Shown in pieces: positions 32,083 to 43,806 of a stretch of 64,000 nucleotides of DNA. This DNA comes from Sipunculus nudus (taxonomy: Eukaryota; Annelida; Sipuncula; Golfingiida; Sipunculidae), in contig CM049316.1 in NCBI GenBank assembly GCA_026874595.1, positions 54,945,676 to 55,009,675 on the forward strand, written 5' to 3'. The notes below the pieces were generated by a model. The model worked only from the letters and a program-made list of their open reading frames with translations. It was not told the origin of the DNA and did not search any database. The translations under genes were made by a program, and so were the position numbers. How positions within the stretch are numbered: position 1 is the stretch's first letter; the number at the start of each line of letters is the position of its first letter.

Positions 32083-34652
32083 TTAGCTCAGCTGACTATA
32101 AGTCATCTGAGCTATAGTCGTGGTCCATTGTCCGTCCGTCCGTCTGTCTGTCCGTCTGGATGTCCGTCCGTAAGACTGGCACGTTTCGACACCTTTGGAC
32201 CTACTCTGAAATTGGGTCATATGACTTCGTTCCTTTGAGATATTAAGGAAAACCCTCAATTTTTTATTAGAAATCTATTTTCACACTTCAGGACTGCCTT
32301 ATATCAAAACCACTCATCTAGTTTCCTTCATTTTTACCATAAATATTCCTCTATATGGTTCCTATGTACATGCCAGAAATTAAGTCAGTATTATTTAATT
32401 TAAAAATTTTATGGGCCCAAACATAATGGACTTTGTAAAAAAATGAGGAAAGATATTTTGTCACACAAGACCAAAAGTGTTAAAGGTAGGAATTTTTTTT
32501 CAGTAATACTACTTTAAATAATCAAAATTTTATTGTATACCAAAAATTAGATCAAAATCTGTTAAATTTTTTTAAATATTGGCAAAAATATTAAATTGGT
32601 ACCTTAAATTTTGCCCAACTTTGACCATGGCACGTTTTTTCCTGTAACTGCTGTGGATTTAATTTTCAAATCATGTTTTTGTTACAATTTCAACTGTTAA
32701 AACAAAAAAATTGAAACCAGTTGATCAAAAACTGTAGCTTTTATTCAATAAATGATTAAAATAAATTGTTGTTTACTATTAGGGATTATATGAAGCAAGA
32801 TAATGATAGACAAGGATGCAGTTGATTATATTAAATTAATCTAAGTTTCCAGGTCTTTTCCAGGTGTTTAACTTGTTGGTTTATATTTATTACAAAATTA
32901 AAATAATAAATAAATATGTCAAAAATTTAAAATATTACTCAGACAAGTGCTCATTAAAGATTTTAATTTGTTTGACTTATAACTCATGGTTGTATCAGTT
33001 GTTACATGATACTGGCTAAATAATCAAAATTTATATTACTGGTCCTTTATTTCAGTTCATAAAATTAAACATTCCCAACTCCAGTTTTCTCCTGGTATGA
33101 TATATTGGGTGTTTTGATCCTTGGATTAATTTTAACACGTGTATTAGTTTTATAGCTGAGAATACTTTTCTTTTTTTCCTGATACCATTTAAAAAAAATA
33201 TAAATATTCAAATTTTTCCTGTTAGTGGTGTGGATTTAATTTTCACAGCATGTACACATTAACATTTCATCTGTTAAAATCTGAAATTTGAAACCAATTA
33301 ATCAAAAACTGTAGATTTTATTGTCCATTTTATTACCATGTCTTCATTGTTTACATCAGATCAGTATAAATGTAGTGTACTGGGCAGTTACATAACACCT
33401 TCAGGTCTGACCTACTGCCACTGTGAGTGTCTGGGTCAGGCTGGGTCAGGCAGTAATTACCAGAGAGCCTCTCTTTCTCTCTCTCTCTGGCAGTCTAGGT
33501 CTCTCTTTCTCTCTCTGTCTCTCTCTCTACTCTGCTTTCTCTCTTTCTTTCTCTATCTATCTTTCTTTCTCTCTTTCTTTCTCTATCTATCTTTCTTTCT
33601 CTCTCCCTAATTGCCTCCATTCCTCCCTCCATCCCATTCTGTTGACAGGTACTATAAACTAGATACATTAGCTATAAATGTTGATGCAATTTAGAAATGT
33701 GAATCAACTGAAATATTCACAATCACATGTATGTTATTCTGTAAATTTATAGTAACATTCGGAAACATGAAAAAAAGGAATAAATGCAAATATTGTTAAT
33801 TTTTTCTTGGCTAAGTAGAATAGGGAAAAAAATTATTTGCTTTGTTTCTCCATCTTTCTGTCTGTTTTAAATATTTAATGTTCATGAATAAACTTTTTTT
33901 TATAAGCACTGTTGAATTAAATTTCATATCCTGTATATGCAAGGGTGTTGTAACTCTCACCATCCCCTTCTTCATCCCACTGAGCTTTTGCTCCTTGGCA
34001 CTGTGAACAATAGTTCTATGGCTATAGCATAAAATTTAATAATTAAAGAAAATATCTACAGAGAGACAGAGGCATTGTAACTCTGATCATAACACAACCC
34101 CCCCCCTCCCCCCCCCCCCCCCATCAAGTCTTTGCACCTGTGGAATGGGGACGTTATTGCAACTGTATACATATCATAAAGTTGATAAAAAAGGTTTACC
34201 AAATAAATTGGATCTCATCAGACAAATGTGTAAACTGTTGAACTGTCAACAGCTTATCAAAAATGTAACCAGTGGAAAGGCATGGTCAGGTCTCAAATAT
34301 TATTTGCAACATTTTTTCAATCATATAAACCAACCAAGGCCCAGATTACCTCTTCCTCTCAAACATTATCTATATTTCATCATATTTTTAAGATTTTAAC
34401 TTCCAGGTGATTCAGTACTGATGACCATTTGTCCATAGGTACCTATGTACATGCCAGAAATAATAACAATATTGTGTAAAATGTAGACGTGAGGGGCATA
34501 AAAATAATTATATTACATTATATTCCTTTATAAAAGCCCAACATGACCATGATATTCTAAGCTTTATCTACTCAATATAGTATCACAACGGTGATACATT
34601 TATAGTCTAATCATGATCAGCTGAGCGCCGTGACCCATGGGTCCCTTGTTTA
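32083..34652 (+). repeat. AGCTCAGCTGAC-family dispersed repeat, full-length copy
   Basis: The element starts TTTTTAGCTCAGCTGACTAT, then CCGTCCGTCCGTCTG text, and ends TGATCAGCTGAGCGCCGTGA followed by CCCATGGGTCCCTTGTTT. Its inside is AT-rich, with two copies of a segment with CTGTNNGTGGTGTGGATTTA-like text (~32,640 and ~33,220). No transposase or reverse transcriptase is encoded. Confidence 0.65.
33470..33606. repeat. CT-rich microsatellite
   Basis: CTCTCT, CTTTCTTTCT and CTATCTAT runs; the phrase TTTCTTTCTCTATCTATC appears twice. Open frames here are low-complexity artefacts. Confidence 0.9.
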
Positions 34653-35865
34653 ACTTATGGGTGTATACGGACGGACGTAATGATGTTTAGGATTCATGTA
34701 ATGGAGAAGTAAGAGGCATATCGATGTCAAATCATCAGGCATGTCATAACTTATGTTGATTACTATTAATATGAGACGGTCCAGTTAGTTTAGACCCATC
34801 TTTAAAATGTAGACCGGATTCTAAACTCGGGCCTTATTTTATTCGTCTTAGCCACAGTACTTATACATTTTAGTTAATAAGGTAAAACAAAAAATTAAAA
34901 TCTGGACAGATCCGGACCTTTGAATAATTCAAAGAGTTTGTTCAGGTAAATGTCACTTTAAATTACGTGTAGGACTATCTTAATAACATTAATAATAATA
35001 TATAATATCTAAAGGCCTATATATACCCCATTTCAAAATCTCTGCTAACTTATGTTTTCAGTGTACGAATATTGAGGTCATTACCGCAGATGTGAGGCCT
35101 GAGGGTATATATTATAATAATCATAAGTAAGGTGGCTTCCAGTAATACTTGCCTATAATACTTTTATTATTATAGCCTATATAGGGCACCATGCAATATT
35201 CATCAGCTGTGACCCACTCATCCAAGTATTCTAGCAGGCCTATAGGTATAGAGATAAATATAACATTGAAAAGTAAATTTATATATATTTAGAAATGGCC
35301 TTACTATCCTTGTTTTGTACAAAGTGATACTATGAGATGTATGTGCATAGTTCAAATATATATATATATATATACATACATTGTATTGATTATGCTTTGC
35401 ATATTGTCCGATTAGTTTTGTTTTCTGTGTTGTGATACAAACCTAGATGTATATATTTCAATATGCCTGTGAACTGTTCCAGTGGTTTCTTTTTAAATCT
35501 GCTATACAATCATGGGTCTTTGTTTTGTGGTAATAACCATTATAGTAATCCCAGTTAAAATAAAAAAGGTCTAATTTTTCTATAACGTAGAGACTATATT
35601 TATTTAGACATATATAATATATAGTACTTCCTGGGGATAACTGCGTAGTACAAACCTTGTATTATATTTTTGTAATAAACTGGTAAGATTGACATGACAT
35701 CATTTATTGTTCCTATTGCAACGTAAAATATGAGAATATATATATGTGTGTATGTGAATGATCTGCGTGAATGCATTCTTTCCTTCGTGGTTACTACACA
35801 TGCAGCGCTCAATGTTCAGCAACTGAGCATGATATGCTGAGGTCTATGATTCATCACATACTTTA

Positions 35866-35917
<52 letters not shown>

Positions 35918-36026
35918 GGCCACTCATGTTTAATGTATATAATTGCTAAAACAGTGCCTAGTTAAGCATCTCCCCTGGGCAGGTTTTCCCAGTTGATATT
36001 TACTTTTATTATTTATATCTTTGCAG
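34653..36026. other. Intergenic or intronic AT-rich DNA
   Basis: No gene is seen. It includes a (TA)n run at about 35,869-35,914. If the exons at 31.7 and 36.0 kb are joined, this is intron. Confidence 0.4.
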
Positions 36027-36044
36027 GTTTGACTCTCAGAGCAA

Positions 36045-36185
36045 ATGGTTGAGGAGCTGGTACCAGAAGGTTCAGATGAGCGGTTCCAACGTTTGATACC
36101 AAGAGCAAATATAACCAATCAGCACCGATCGCTTTCATTCAACCAAGCCTTGGCCTTTATATGGACACATCAATCTCTAGAATAA
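36045..36185 (+). CDS. Candidate small protein, 46 residues
   Basis: An ATG frame of 46 codons (MVEELVPEGSDERFQRLIPR, then ending HQSLE) sits right after a splice acceptor and before a poly(A) signal. The peptide has no recognised domain, signal peptide or membrane segment. The alternative frame across the same exon (FDSQSKWLRSWYQKVQ, ending SGSNV) is equally open from the acceptor if the incoming phase is 2. The transcript could also be non-coding. Confidence 0.3.
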   Translation: MVEELVPEGSDERFQRLIPRANITNQHRSLSFNQALAFIWTHQSLE

Positions 36186-36536
36186 TATTTAACTGATAAG
36201 AAAATGCATTCTATGGATATATTATACCCTTAACCACAACTGATCATAATTTGTAGCTCATCTAATCATAATGTTTTACCTGCTTTTGGAATTCTTCATT
36301 AGTAGTATTGTATTTACACATTTTTAATCAAATTAATTCTTTCATATAACTCATCAGTGGTTAACAAATTAGCTTGTTTTAATACACTTCTCAAACATTA
36401 GTTAATTCTTGTATGAAAATGCAAATAAGTTTCACAATGTTCAATTTCAGTTGATTTAATATAAAATGTGTACTGTTGCTCATATATTGTATTATTATAT
36501 AATATATTTTTTTGGGTCAAAAATGTTAAATATTTG

Positions 36537-36542
36537 AATAAA
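36537..36542 (+). terminator. Poly(A) signal AATAAA
   Basis: A canonical hexamer downstream of the candidate terminal exon. AATAAA is common by chance in AT-rich DNA, so it is weak evidence alone. Confidence 0.4.
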
Positions 36543-36654
36543 GATTTATATATACATGTTATTTATATATAAATATATTTAAGTTATTCATGCATATTTT
36601 ATACATATATATATAAATGTATTCATCATAAATATATGTATTTATATACATTTA

Positions 36655-36660
<6 letters not shown>

Positions 36661-36702
<42 letters not shown>
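36661..36702. repeat. (TG)n(TA)n microsatellite
   Basis: A short TG run followed by an uninterrupted TA run. Confidence 0.95.
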
Positions 36703-36704
<2 letters not shown>

Positions 36705-38198
36705 AGATATTAATCAAACCTGTCCATGCGACCACATATAAAGTGTGGGCAACTGCATGGCTAATACGGCCATAGGATATCAGTCTCTTGAAAATTATAT
36801 GGTTATATTACGTTTGATTGCCTATTAGGCATACAGATTACGGGCAGTTTTAAAGCTACCATACTTCTGTTTTTACTGATAAATTTAGCCAGATCAACGG
36901 CTAAATGGCGTGTGTTCCGTACTCATGCACAATATTCAGAACTTTCTTTTTACATATTCATTACATTTGCCACATCTTTTAATATGTATACAGAAGCGGA
37001 TCGGGGGGGGGGGGGGACCCCATCTTTTTATATCGCCGCAACCTTATATAGGCATTTCAGAACAAATTTTACGGCCTGGGCCCCCCTTTTGCAGATCTGG
37101 CGACCTTGTAGATCTTTTACGAGTCCTCCTGGGTTACACCTCATTTTTCCTAATTCCTGGATTCGTCCCTGGAATAATATCTCCACAATAAGCATTCGCA
37201 AGTTTGCTATGGCCCCATTCAGACCTTCGCTGAGATGCATTAGGCCTATATTAATTCACGCGGCGCAGCCTTTCAAGAGATTGCAAGGCGTTATTGTACT
37301 GCATGCTATGAATTTAACCAATGTTAGGTTTTATCTTGGATCGATTTTTTAAATATATTTTTTGCTGGATCTTTTTAAGTTAATAATTCTTGGAAGATTA
37401 TAGCATGATATATACCGGTAACCTGTGACCGGAAACTAACATCATTACAAATGAATTTGTTGCACCATTTTTCTTTTCATATAAATCTTTTCAGTCCTAA
37501 ACATTTACATGTATGTTCCGTACAAGGTCAGATTTCATATATATATATATAAAACGGGTCCCCGGGTTCATTCTGAAAAGCCGAAAGCTTACGGGCATAT
37601 GTATGTACTGTATATTAAAGATTTATTCAAAGTCGGGGATTCAATGATTTCAGCTCGGTCCCGCCTCCATATATATTTTCGGCGCGATAACTAAAAACGT
37701 ATATTTAAAGTATCTTTATTTAACTTTGCGTGTGCATAGATACGGGAGAGATGATGAGGCATATTAGAAATATGGCCCGAACCTTTACAAAGAGATCAAT
37801 TTTAAACCTGAATGTATCCATTTATGGTGAAAATCACACATCATATTAAATATCTCCAGATATATTGCATGATTGTGCTAAAAATAAGGTTAACTTATCT
37901 CATGGATCCACCTGGTATCATTTTCTGTTATCACGTCTTTTAATACCCCATCATTGCCACTTAACTGTACTGCCAGCTTGAAAAATAAAAATTAGTGGAC
38001 AAATTTCTTTCATCTTATGCACATGCATATGTATGGGTCATGGGTATCACCCTAAAAAAGAAATTACTCCTTGCGCGTGCCGAAGGAAAAGATTACTGTC
38101 CTGACAAAGTGACGGACAGGCTTGCCTTTGGTTTAACGTGGTAAAGCATATATAGATGGCGTGTTTGTGTGTGTGCGTGTTTTTTTATTGCACACTCG
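36703..38198. other. Intergenic DNA; dispersed repeat at 37.8-38.06 kb
   Basis: Overlapping open frames at 36,910-37,352 contain a G run and no recognised similarity. The segment 37,800-38,060 is another relative of 7,480-7,770 (CACCTGG, TAATACCCCATCATTGCCAC, ATGGGTCATGGGTATCACCC). No gene is supported. Confidence 0.4.
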
Positions 38199-39000
38199 GA
38201 TGCCGAAATCGGGCCGTCGACTGATATTTAACGAACTTTATTTGATTCTTGAATCAACAAAATTGTATGCTTAGGCCCCATGATTATTTATCGGAATTCT
38301 TGGACTGTGATAAAGTTTGCTAATGCCAGCCTAAAACTAATAGGCCCTTTCCTGTGTTCAATATAAATAATTCCTAACCTTATCATGCCGACGTCAGGCC
38401 GAAATCGGGCCGACGACTGATATTTAACAAACTTTAGGCCTATCGTGGTTTCTCAAAGCAACCCATTTAAGATTATTTATCGAAAACCGTGGACAGTGAT
38501 AAAATTTGCTAATATAGATCCCTACTAACTATAATAGGTCCTTTCCTGTGTTCAGTAGGCATATAATAATTCCAAACCTTTTCATGCCAAAGTCGGGAAT
38601 GAAATCGGGCTCACGACTGATATTTAACGATCTTTGTTTCGCGAAGCAACACAATTAGGCCTATAGCCTTAAAGATTACTTATAGGAAACCTTGGACTGT
38701 GAAAAAAAAATTGCTTATAACAGACCTAATGTAATAGGCCCTTTCCGGTGTTCAATATAAATAATTCCGAGGCTTATCATGCCAACGTCATGCTGAAATC
38801 GGGCCGACGACTGATAGGGCCTATTTAAATATAACGAACTTTATTTGTTTTCGAAGCACCGCAATTAGGCTTATGATTATATTTATCGGAAACTTTGGAC
38901 TATGGTAAAATTGTTATAGGCCCTGTGTTCAATATTTTGTCAATTCCCAACCTTATCATGCCGACGTCAGGCCGAAATTGGGCCGACAACTGATATTTGG
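38199..39000. repeat. ~195-bp tandem array, about four units
   Basis: GCCGAAATCGGGCCGACGAC followed by TGATATTTAACGAACTTT begins units near 38,199, 38,395, 38,598, 38,790 and a last partial near 38,968. Each contains TTGGACTGTGATAAA and TAGGCCCTTTCCTGTGTTCA. Confidence 0.85.
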
Positions 39001-39204
39001 TAAATTTGCCACTTTCTTGAAGTTGTGCGATTATAAATTATTTATGTGATAATTTTGTTCATGGTTTTGCTTGTTAATTGTATACAGATTAATACAACGG
39101 GGGTGAAATATTTGGAGCCATATCTTGAGTGAATGACTGAATTATTAATGAATCGGAAAGCATATTGGTCTTCATGCAAAGTCTTCAAGTGGCACTAGAT
39201 CAAG

Positions 39205-39395
39205 CGCGAATGGACACTGCTGCGCCGACGTCGGCCCCACAGCTCTGGTCGACGGCGACCATGCCGATCAAAACAGACGGAACACGCGCTTATGGACGCT
39301 TCTTAGCCGACGTCGGCACGACATTTCTGGCCGACGGCGACCGTACCGACCAAAACAGACGTCGGTACGACAGAGCTGTGCTATCTGGGTAGTAG
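39205..39395. repeat. Short duplicated palindromic module (GCCGACGTCGGC)
   Basis: Two units of roughly 80-90 bp share GCCGACGTCGGC, GACGGCGACC, CGATCAAAACAGACG-type text. The module ends GTGCTATCTGGGTAG, the same CTACCCAGAT-type end as the element at 16,320. Confidence 0.65.
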
Positions 39396-39504
39396 CTGCC
39401 TCTTTGCTGCACGACCTGGCGGGGCATGGTAATGCGCAGACGAATCAGGAGTTGATGCTGACATCACGTGGATTAAAAGCGCGCGAAGCAGACAACTTAT
39501 AGAC

Positions 39505-40056
39505 GTTGGTGTCTTAAATTTAGCCTGCTTCTCATGTGTCTTTACGGGACATGCTTCGAAGACACTAGTGTCTTTAATTCGTTCTTCGTGACAACAGACT
39601 TCTATATCGTTCGTGAATAGACATAATTAATTACTAATATACATTATTTTACAAATCTTATGTTTCATATTATGTGAATATTACCTTTAATTATTATCTC
39701 GAGTTTTACAGAACTGGGACACTTAAAACAGCTCAATCGTGCATTTAGTCATGAGTGTCCTGCAAAAATAGAGCAAATTTAATATGTTATATTATTCTTA
39801 GATTGTGTTTATAGCAAAAGCAAGTAAGAAGCACTGGAGATAAATGTATTTATGAACCATTTCTTAAACTATAATAGTTTAAGACACCTGTGGAAAGACA
39901 CCAAGACACAAACTGTAAGACACCAAGACACATACTGTAAGACACCAAGACACATACTGTAAGACATATGTGTCTTTGTTGGCGTCTTACACAAGTCCTC
40001 TGAAGACACTTGATGCCCAGTTTAAGTCGCCAGTGTCTTACCAAAAGACACCATAC
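39505..40056. repeat. Foldback-like element with AAGACAC motifs
   Basis: GTGTCTT motifs cluster on the left (GGTGTCTTAAATTT) and AAGACACC on the right (CCAAAAGACACC), so the ends are inverted. A 22-bp unit, GTAAGACACCAAGACACATA, is repeated about three times at 39,895-39,965. Confidence 0.55.
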
Positions 40057-41043
40057 TAGGTTGAGACATGTCTCGGTTATTTACAGTGTGCATGCACTTG
40101 CAATTCTCTCTTTCTTTCTTTCCAATGACTGCATGTCAGTTTATAACAATTTTGTAAAAATTACAGGGTTATTTTTTGGCCATATATTTGACTGTTATTT
40201 TTTCTAAACCTATGAAAGCAAGTGTCGGCTGATATTAATTTTGAATAATTTTATATTAATCCTGCATTTCTAAATATGACAAAAAAAAATAAGTACAACA
40301 TTATTTTTTTTAATCTAACGATCAAGTTACCTTAAATTATCATCCTTTATATTTATCATCCTTTACTTATATCAATAGATGTATATTTATATTGTTGTCA
40401 TTTTGCAAAAACTACAATGGCAGGGTGATCGATGGATTGACAGAGCGTGTCTAGATTTTGAAGATTGGATCAAATTTACGTTTTTTTAGACATTCCATTA
40501 CTAGCCATTTTAAAACATGAAATATTACGATAGGAGGGCTTCGAAGAATGTAGACATAATATTACTGGTTGATCCACAATGAATATTCCCTAAATACATG
40601 CAGTATAGGATTTGCTGTAAATTGTACATATAAAAGTTCCATATACAGTGAGATAACTGTACATCTAACAATGATTCTAAATTTAGAAAAAGATTATTTA
40701 AGCATACACCATTGTATTATGTATACAATACTTCATAGCCAAAGAAGAGAAACTTACTGAAATAGATTATTAAAATGAATCTAAACTTTTTGTGAAAAAT
40801 AGAGCTTATATATATACTATACCATTACTAGTTATAGCAAGTTATATAACCTGAATTGTTCTTTAAATATAAAGGGGCCTAAATGTATAAACAGCTCATA
40901 TTCTGGTGCACCTAATAAATGTTCTAAATATAAAGAAAGATTCTATAAAATAAATAAAACACAGGCATATTTTAAGCTGTTGCTATGCTTATATTTAAAC
41001 AGATCGCTTATTTAGCAGAACTTTACAACATAAGCCCATAAGG
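40057..41043. other. AT-rich intergenic DNA
   Basis: No gene, RNA or recognisable repeat is seen. A 63-codon plus frame at 40,569-40,760 lacks any support. Confidence 0.4.
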
Positions 41044-41215
41044 TATACACTGTTAAAAATTACCGTAAAATAACGGCGCATAAGACTGTAAATTTACGCC
41101 GCTTTGCAATGTAGACGCTCTTGTGCGTTAAATAACGCGCAAATGCAACGTCAAATGATAAGCGTCTGTGAAAATGGTGTGACACGTGTGTAAAGCAGAC
41201 TGTACAGATGAAATA
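41044..41215 (+). repeat. Left inverted end of an 8.8-kb outer element
   Basis: TATACACTGTTAAAA is the exact inverse of TTTTAACAGTGTATA at 49,838-49,852. Subterminal motifs CGTAAAATAACGG, GCGTTAAATAACGC and TGTAAATTTACGCC are self-complementary and recur at the right end. Confidence 0.65.
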
Positions 41216-41224
41216 AACCGCGCG

Positions 41225-41353
41225 TCATGTGATCAGCGGGGCCACTCATGACGTCAACATCCTGGATCTTTTGACTTCACGGCGGGAAGAGAAGCCATTT
41301 TTGTCCGTCTGCTGGCTGCTGAAAGTCACAGAGGTTACCCAGCATCTTCATTG
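41225..41353 (+). promoter_or_regulatory. Candidate promoter and non-coding exon 1 (41-49 kb unit)
   Basis: A GC-richer patch holds a perfect CRE (TGACGTCA near 41,250), GGCGGGAAGAG and AGCCATTTTTG. It ends at TTCATTG|GTAAAA, a possible donor at 41,354. The following stretch to 43,456 would be intron. Confidence 0.35.
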
Positions 41354-42044
41354 GTAAAATGTTCTTCTTTGATATGTAGGCATAAATCTGTTTACTGTGT
41401 TAGTTGTTATTCTAATACTGTGTAATAGTGTACGTTGGTAATGGTATAGTGGTACGAGGCCAGTCTCGTTCATGTCTTCCCTCAGTTGGGGGGGGGGGGG
41501 GGGCGAATGTCACTGGCAGGGGTAGAAGAGTGATTGAGTTGGAAATATATATTGTGTATATATGTGTATATATATATATTATATATATACACCTTTTTCA
41601 ATGTGTGACATTTGTGTGATGTTGATATTATATATTAATTAAGTGCAGGTTTTATGTTTCCATTAAATGTCAACTCTAAACCATGTTTAGATTATTAGAC
41701 TACCTTATATTTCAGTTAACTCAGAAATGTAAACAAAGTAAAGTTTTCTAATTATTAATATATTACATGTCCAATATATAAAAGTAATTGTTACTTGCTC
41801 AATATCAGTGTTGGGGATGATTGCATTGACCAATCCCCCCTTGTTAAAAAAGTGTGTGTGGGGGGGGGATATATAACCCCCATTCCCTGCATTGATGCCA
41901 ATGTTTATCATTAATGATTAAGTCTTTTTTAGTTTCAGGGAATTGCCAATTAGGATAAAAGGAAGCAACCCCCCCCGACCCACAAACGCACACACCTGGC
42001 CATGTCTTGGTGTATATCATGCATGAATGGAATAAATATACATG

Positions 42045-42106
<62 letters not shown>

Positions 42107-43456
42107 ATATATATATAAAAATATATATCCCTTAAAGGTGAAATATTGGTAAAGGCACCACTGAAAACAGTTTTGAATTATTTATTTACTAGATTTTAAA
42201 TGAGGCCTTGAATAAGGTTTTCCCACTTACATGTCAACCAGAAAAATTAAGATATCAAAGTCCCTTTATTTTTTAAAAAATATTTTTAACAGATGCTTAA
42301 ATAGAGAGTAAACACAGACCAAACAAATAATTAACAGCTTTGAGACAATTTCCAAAATTTCTTAACATTTTTTAGAAGAAAAAAAAAAACATACCATGCA
42401 AGCCCAAGTGCTAACATTTTAGCCAGTCTTTTTGAGAGAGAGAGAGAGAGAGGGAGAGAGAGCCTGAAAATTAAGGCTGCTAAGGCACAGCCAAATACTC
42501 TTTTTTTTTTTTAGAAAATGGTCAAGCATTTCCATCAGTGTGGCAAATTCAAAGAAGATTTGGATACCATCATGGCAACTTTCCCTTTTTCTTAAGAATA
42601 GGAATTATGTAAGTTTAAACATCACATAATAATATACTGCCTTTTTAGCTCAGCTGACTGTAAGTCATTTGAGATACAGGGAAGACACCACCTCTGTCAC
42701 TGTCGTTCACTGATACCAGTACTAAAGTTGTTATTGAACTTTTGTTGGAAAACATAGCTCATTGATCCCCCCCCCCCCCCACAAATTGTTCTAGCAAGGC
42801 CTAGTGAAACCATCTGTAATGTCCAGGTTTGCTCAACTGAAAATTTGCCAGAGAACCCCCCCCCCCCCCCCCCAACTCTGTTGTACAGGGTTGCAATTTC
42901 CTTTCATAATGTGGGTTGGATGGGGTTTTTAACACCCCCTCACTCACGTATGCATCAGACTGAGCGCATTTATACTTGTACTAAGATTCAAAATTGGTAG
43001 TACTTGCTTTATACATGTACTTGTCACACCTTAAAAAATAATAACTTTTCAAATAATAGTCAAGTTTATCATCAGGGAACCCGGAAAGATTACGCAGGTT
43101 TGCATTATGCCTGTAGCCCTTGTATATTATAATAGCTAGTATATGTAAATGCAATTACAAATGTTACATCATTTTGTAATATAAAGGCTGTACTGCATAT
43201 ATTGCTTCCTATTTATAAATCCTCGTACACATGTGATGCTGTTTTTGCACCTTTCTGTTTATACACTGAGTAAAAACATTTGTTGACCCAATATTTACCA
43301 TTTTTATATGCAATATAGCACTTTTGTTTATTAATTTATATACCTTCACTTACTTTGTAAATATTATTAATATGCCTGGTGCTGAGATTGTCTTTCGTTG
43401 GTTACATGTTTATCAGTTGTTTTAATATACTCCTAGAATTTGTTCTACTTGTGCAG
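41354..43456. other. Repeat-rich stretch, possible intron
   Basis: It holds G and C homopolymers (41,486, 42,766, 42,857), a long interrupted (TA)n tract at 42,044-42,118, a GA tract at 42,433-42,462 and the 5' end of an AGCTCAGCTGAC-family repeat at 42,643. No coding exon was seen. Confidence 0.5.
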
Positions 43457-43640
43457 GTGTTCAGAGAGCCATACGTGCATCAATGATTAGAGGAAAGATG
43501 ACGTAAATGTTCCACGCCTTACCTAACTTAGAGCTGTGAACAAAGTACAAATGCAAGATGTGCAAGGTGCACAACTACACTGGCAAGCAGTTTGCAGGGT
43601 AAATTCCTAGCAGAGAACATTGCAAAAAAGGTACACCAAG
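43457..43640 (+). other. Candidate exon 2 (41-49 kb unit)
   Basis: The acceptor TTGTGCAG precedes 43,457, and the perfect donor CCAAG|GTAAGT follows 43,640. One frame reads KYKCKMCKVHNYTGKQFAG (a CxxC pair) then stops. Removing one G near 43,598 would shift it into KFLAENIAKKVHQ, which runs through the donor in the phase needed by exon 3. In-frame stops lie upstream. This looks like a decayed coding exon or a non-coding transcript. Confidence 0.4.
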
Positions 43641-43806
43641 GTAAGTTTGAATTTGATCATATTTTCTTTTGTAAAGTGCATGGCAATTTGAATAAGCTGA
43701 TGAGTTTAATAATCTGTGAAACAAGTATCTTACATATTGAACATTAGCAGTGATGCTGATCTAAATTCGCCTGCCTGTTTCTCATTCTCTCCATTCATTT
43801 TTATTA

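Larger units (their letters stand above)
36027..36545 (+). other. Candidate terminal exon
   Basis: The acceptor TATCTTTGCAG|GTTTGAC is followed by a 46-codon ATG frame (separate entry) and, about 350 bp after its stop, an AATAAA signal. Which upstream exon it pairs with (31,987 or 15,753) is unknown. Confidence 0.4.

Noticed and set aside
33338-33662. Overlapping Ser/Leu-rich frames
   Set aside because: They translate a CT microsatellite.
36910-37352. Overlapping frames of 93 and 146 codons
   Set aside because: They cross a G homopolymer, have no recognised similarity and no splice context.
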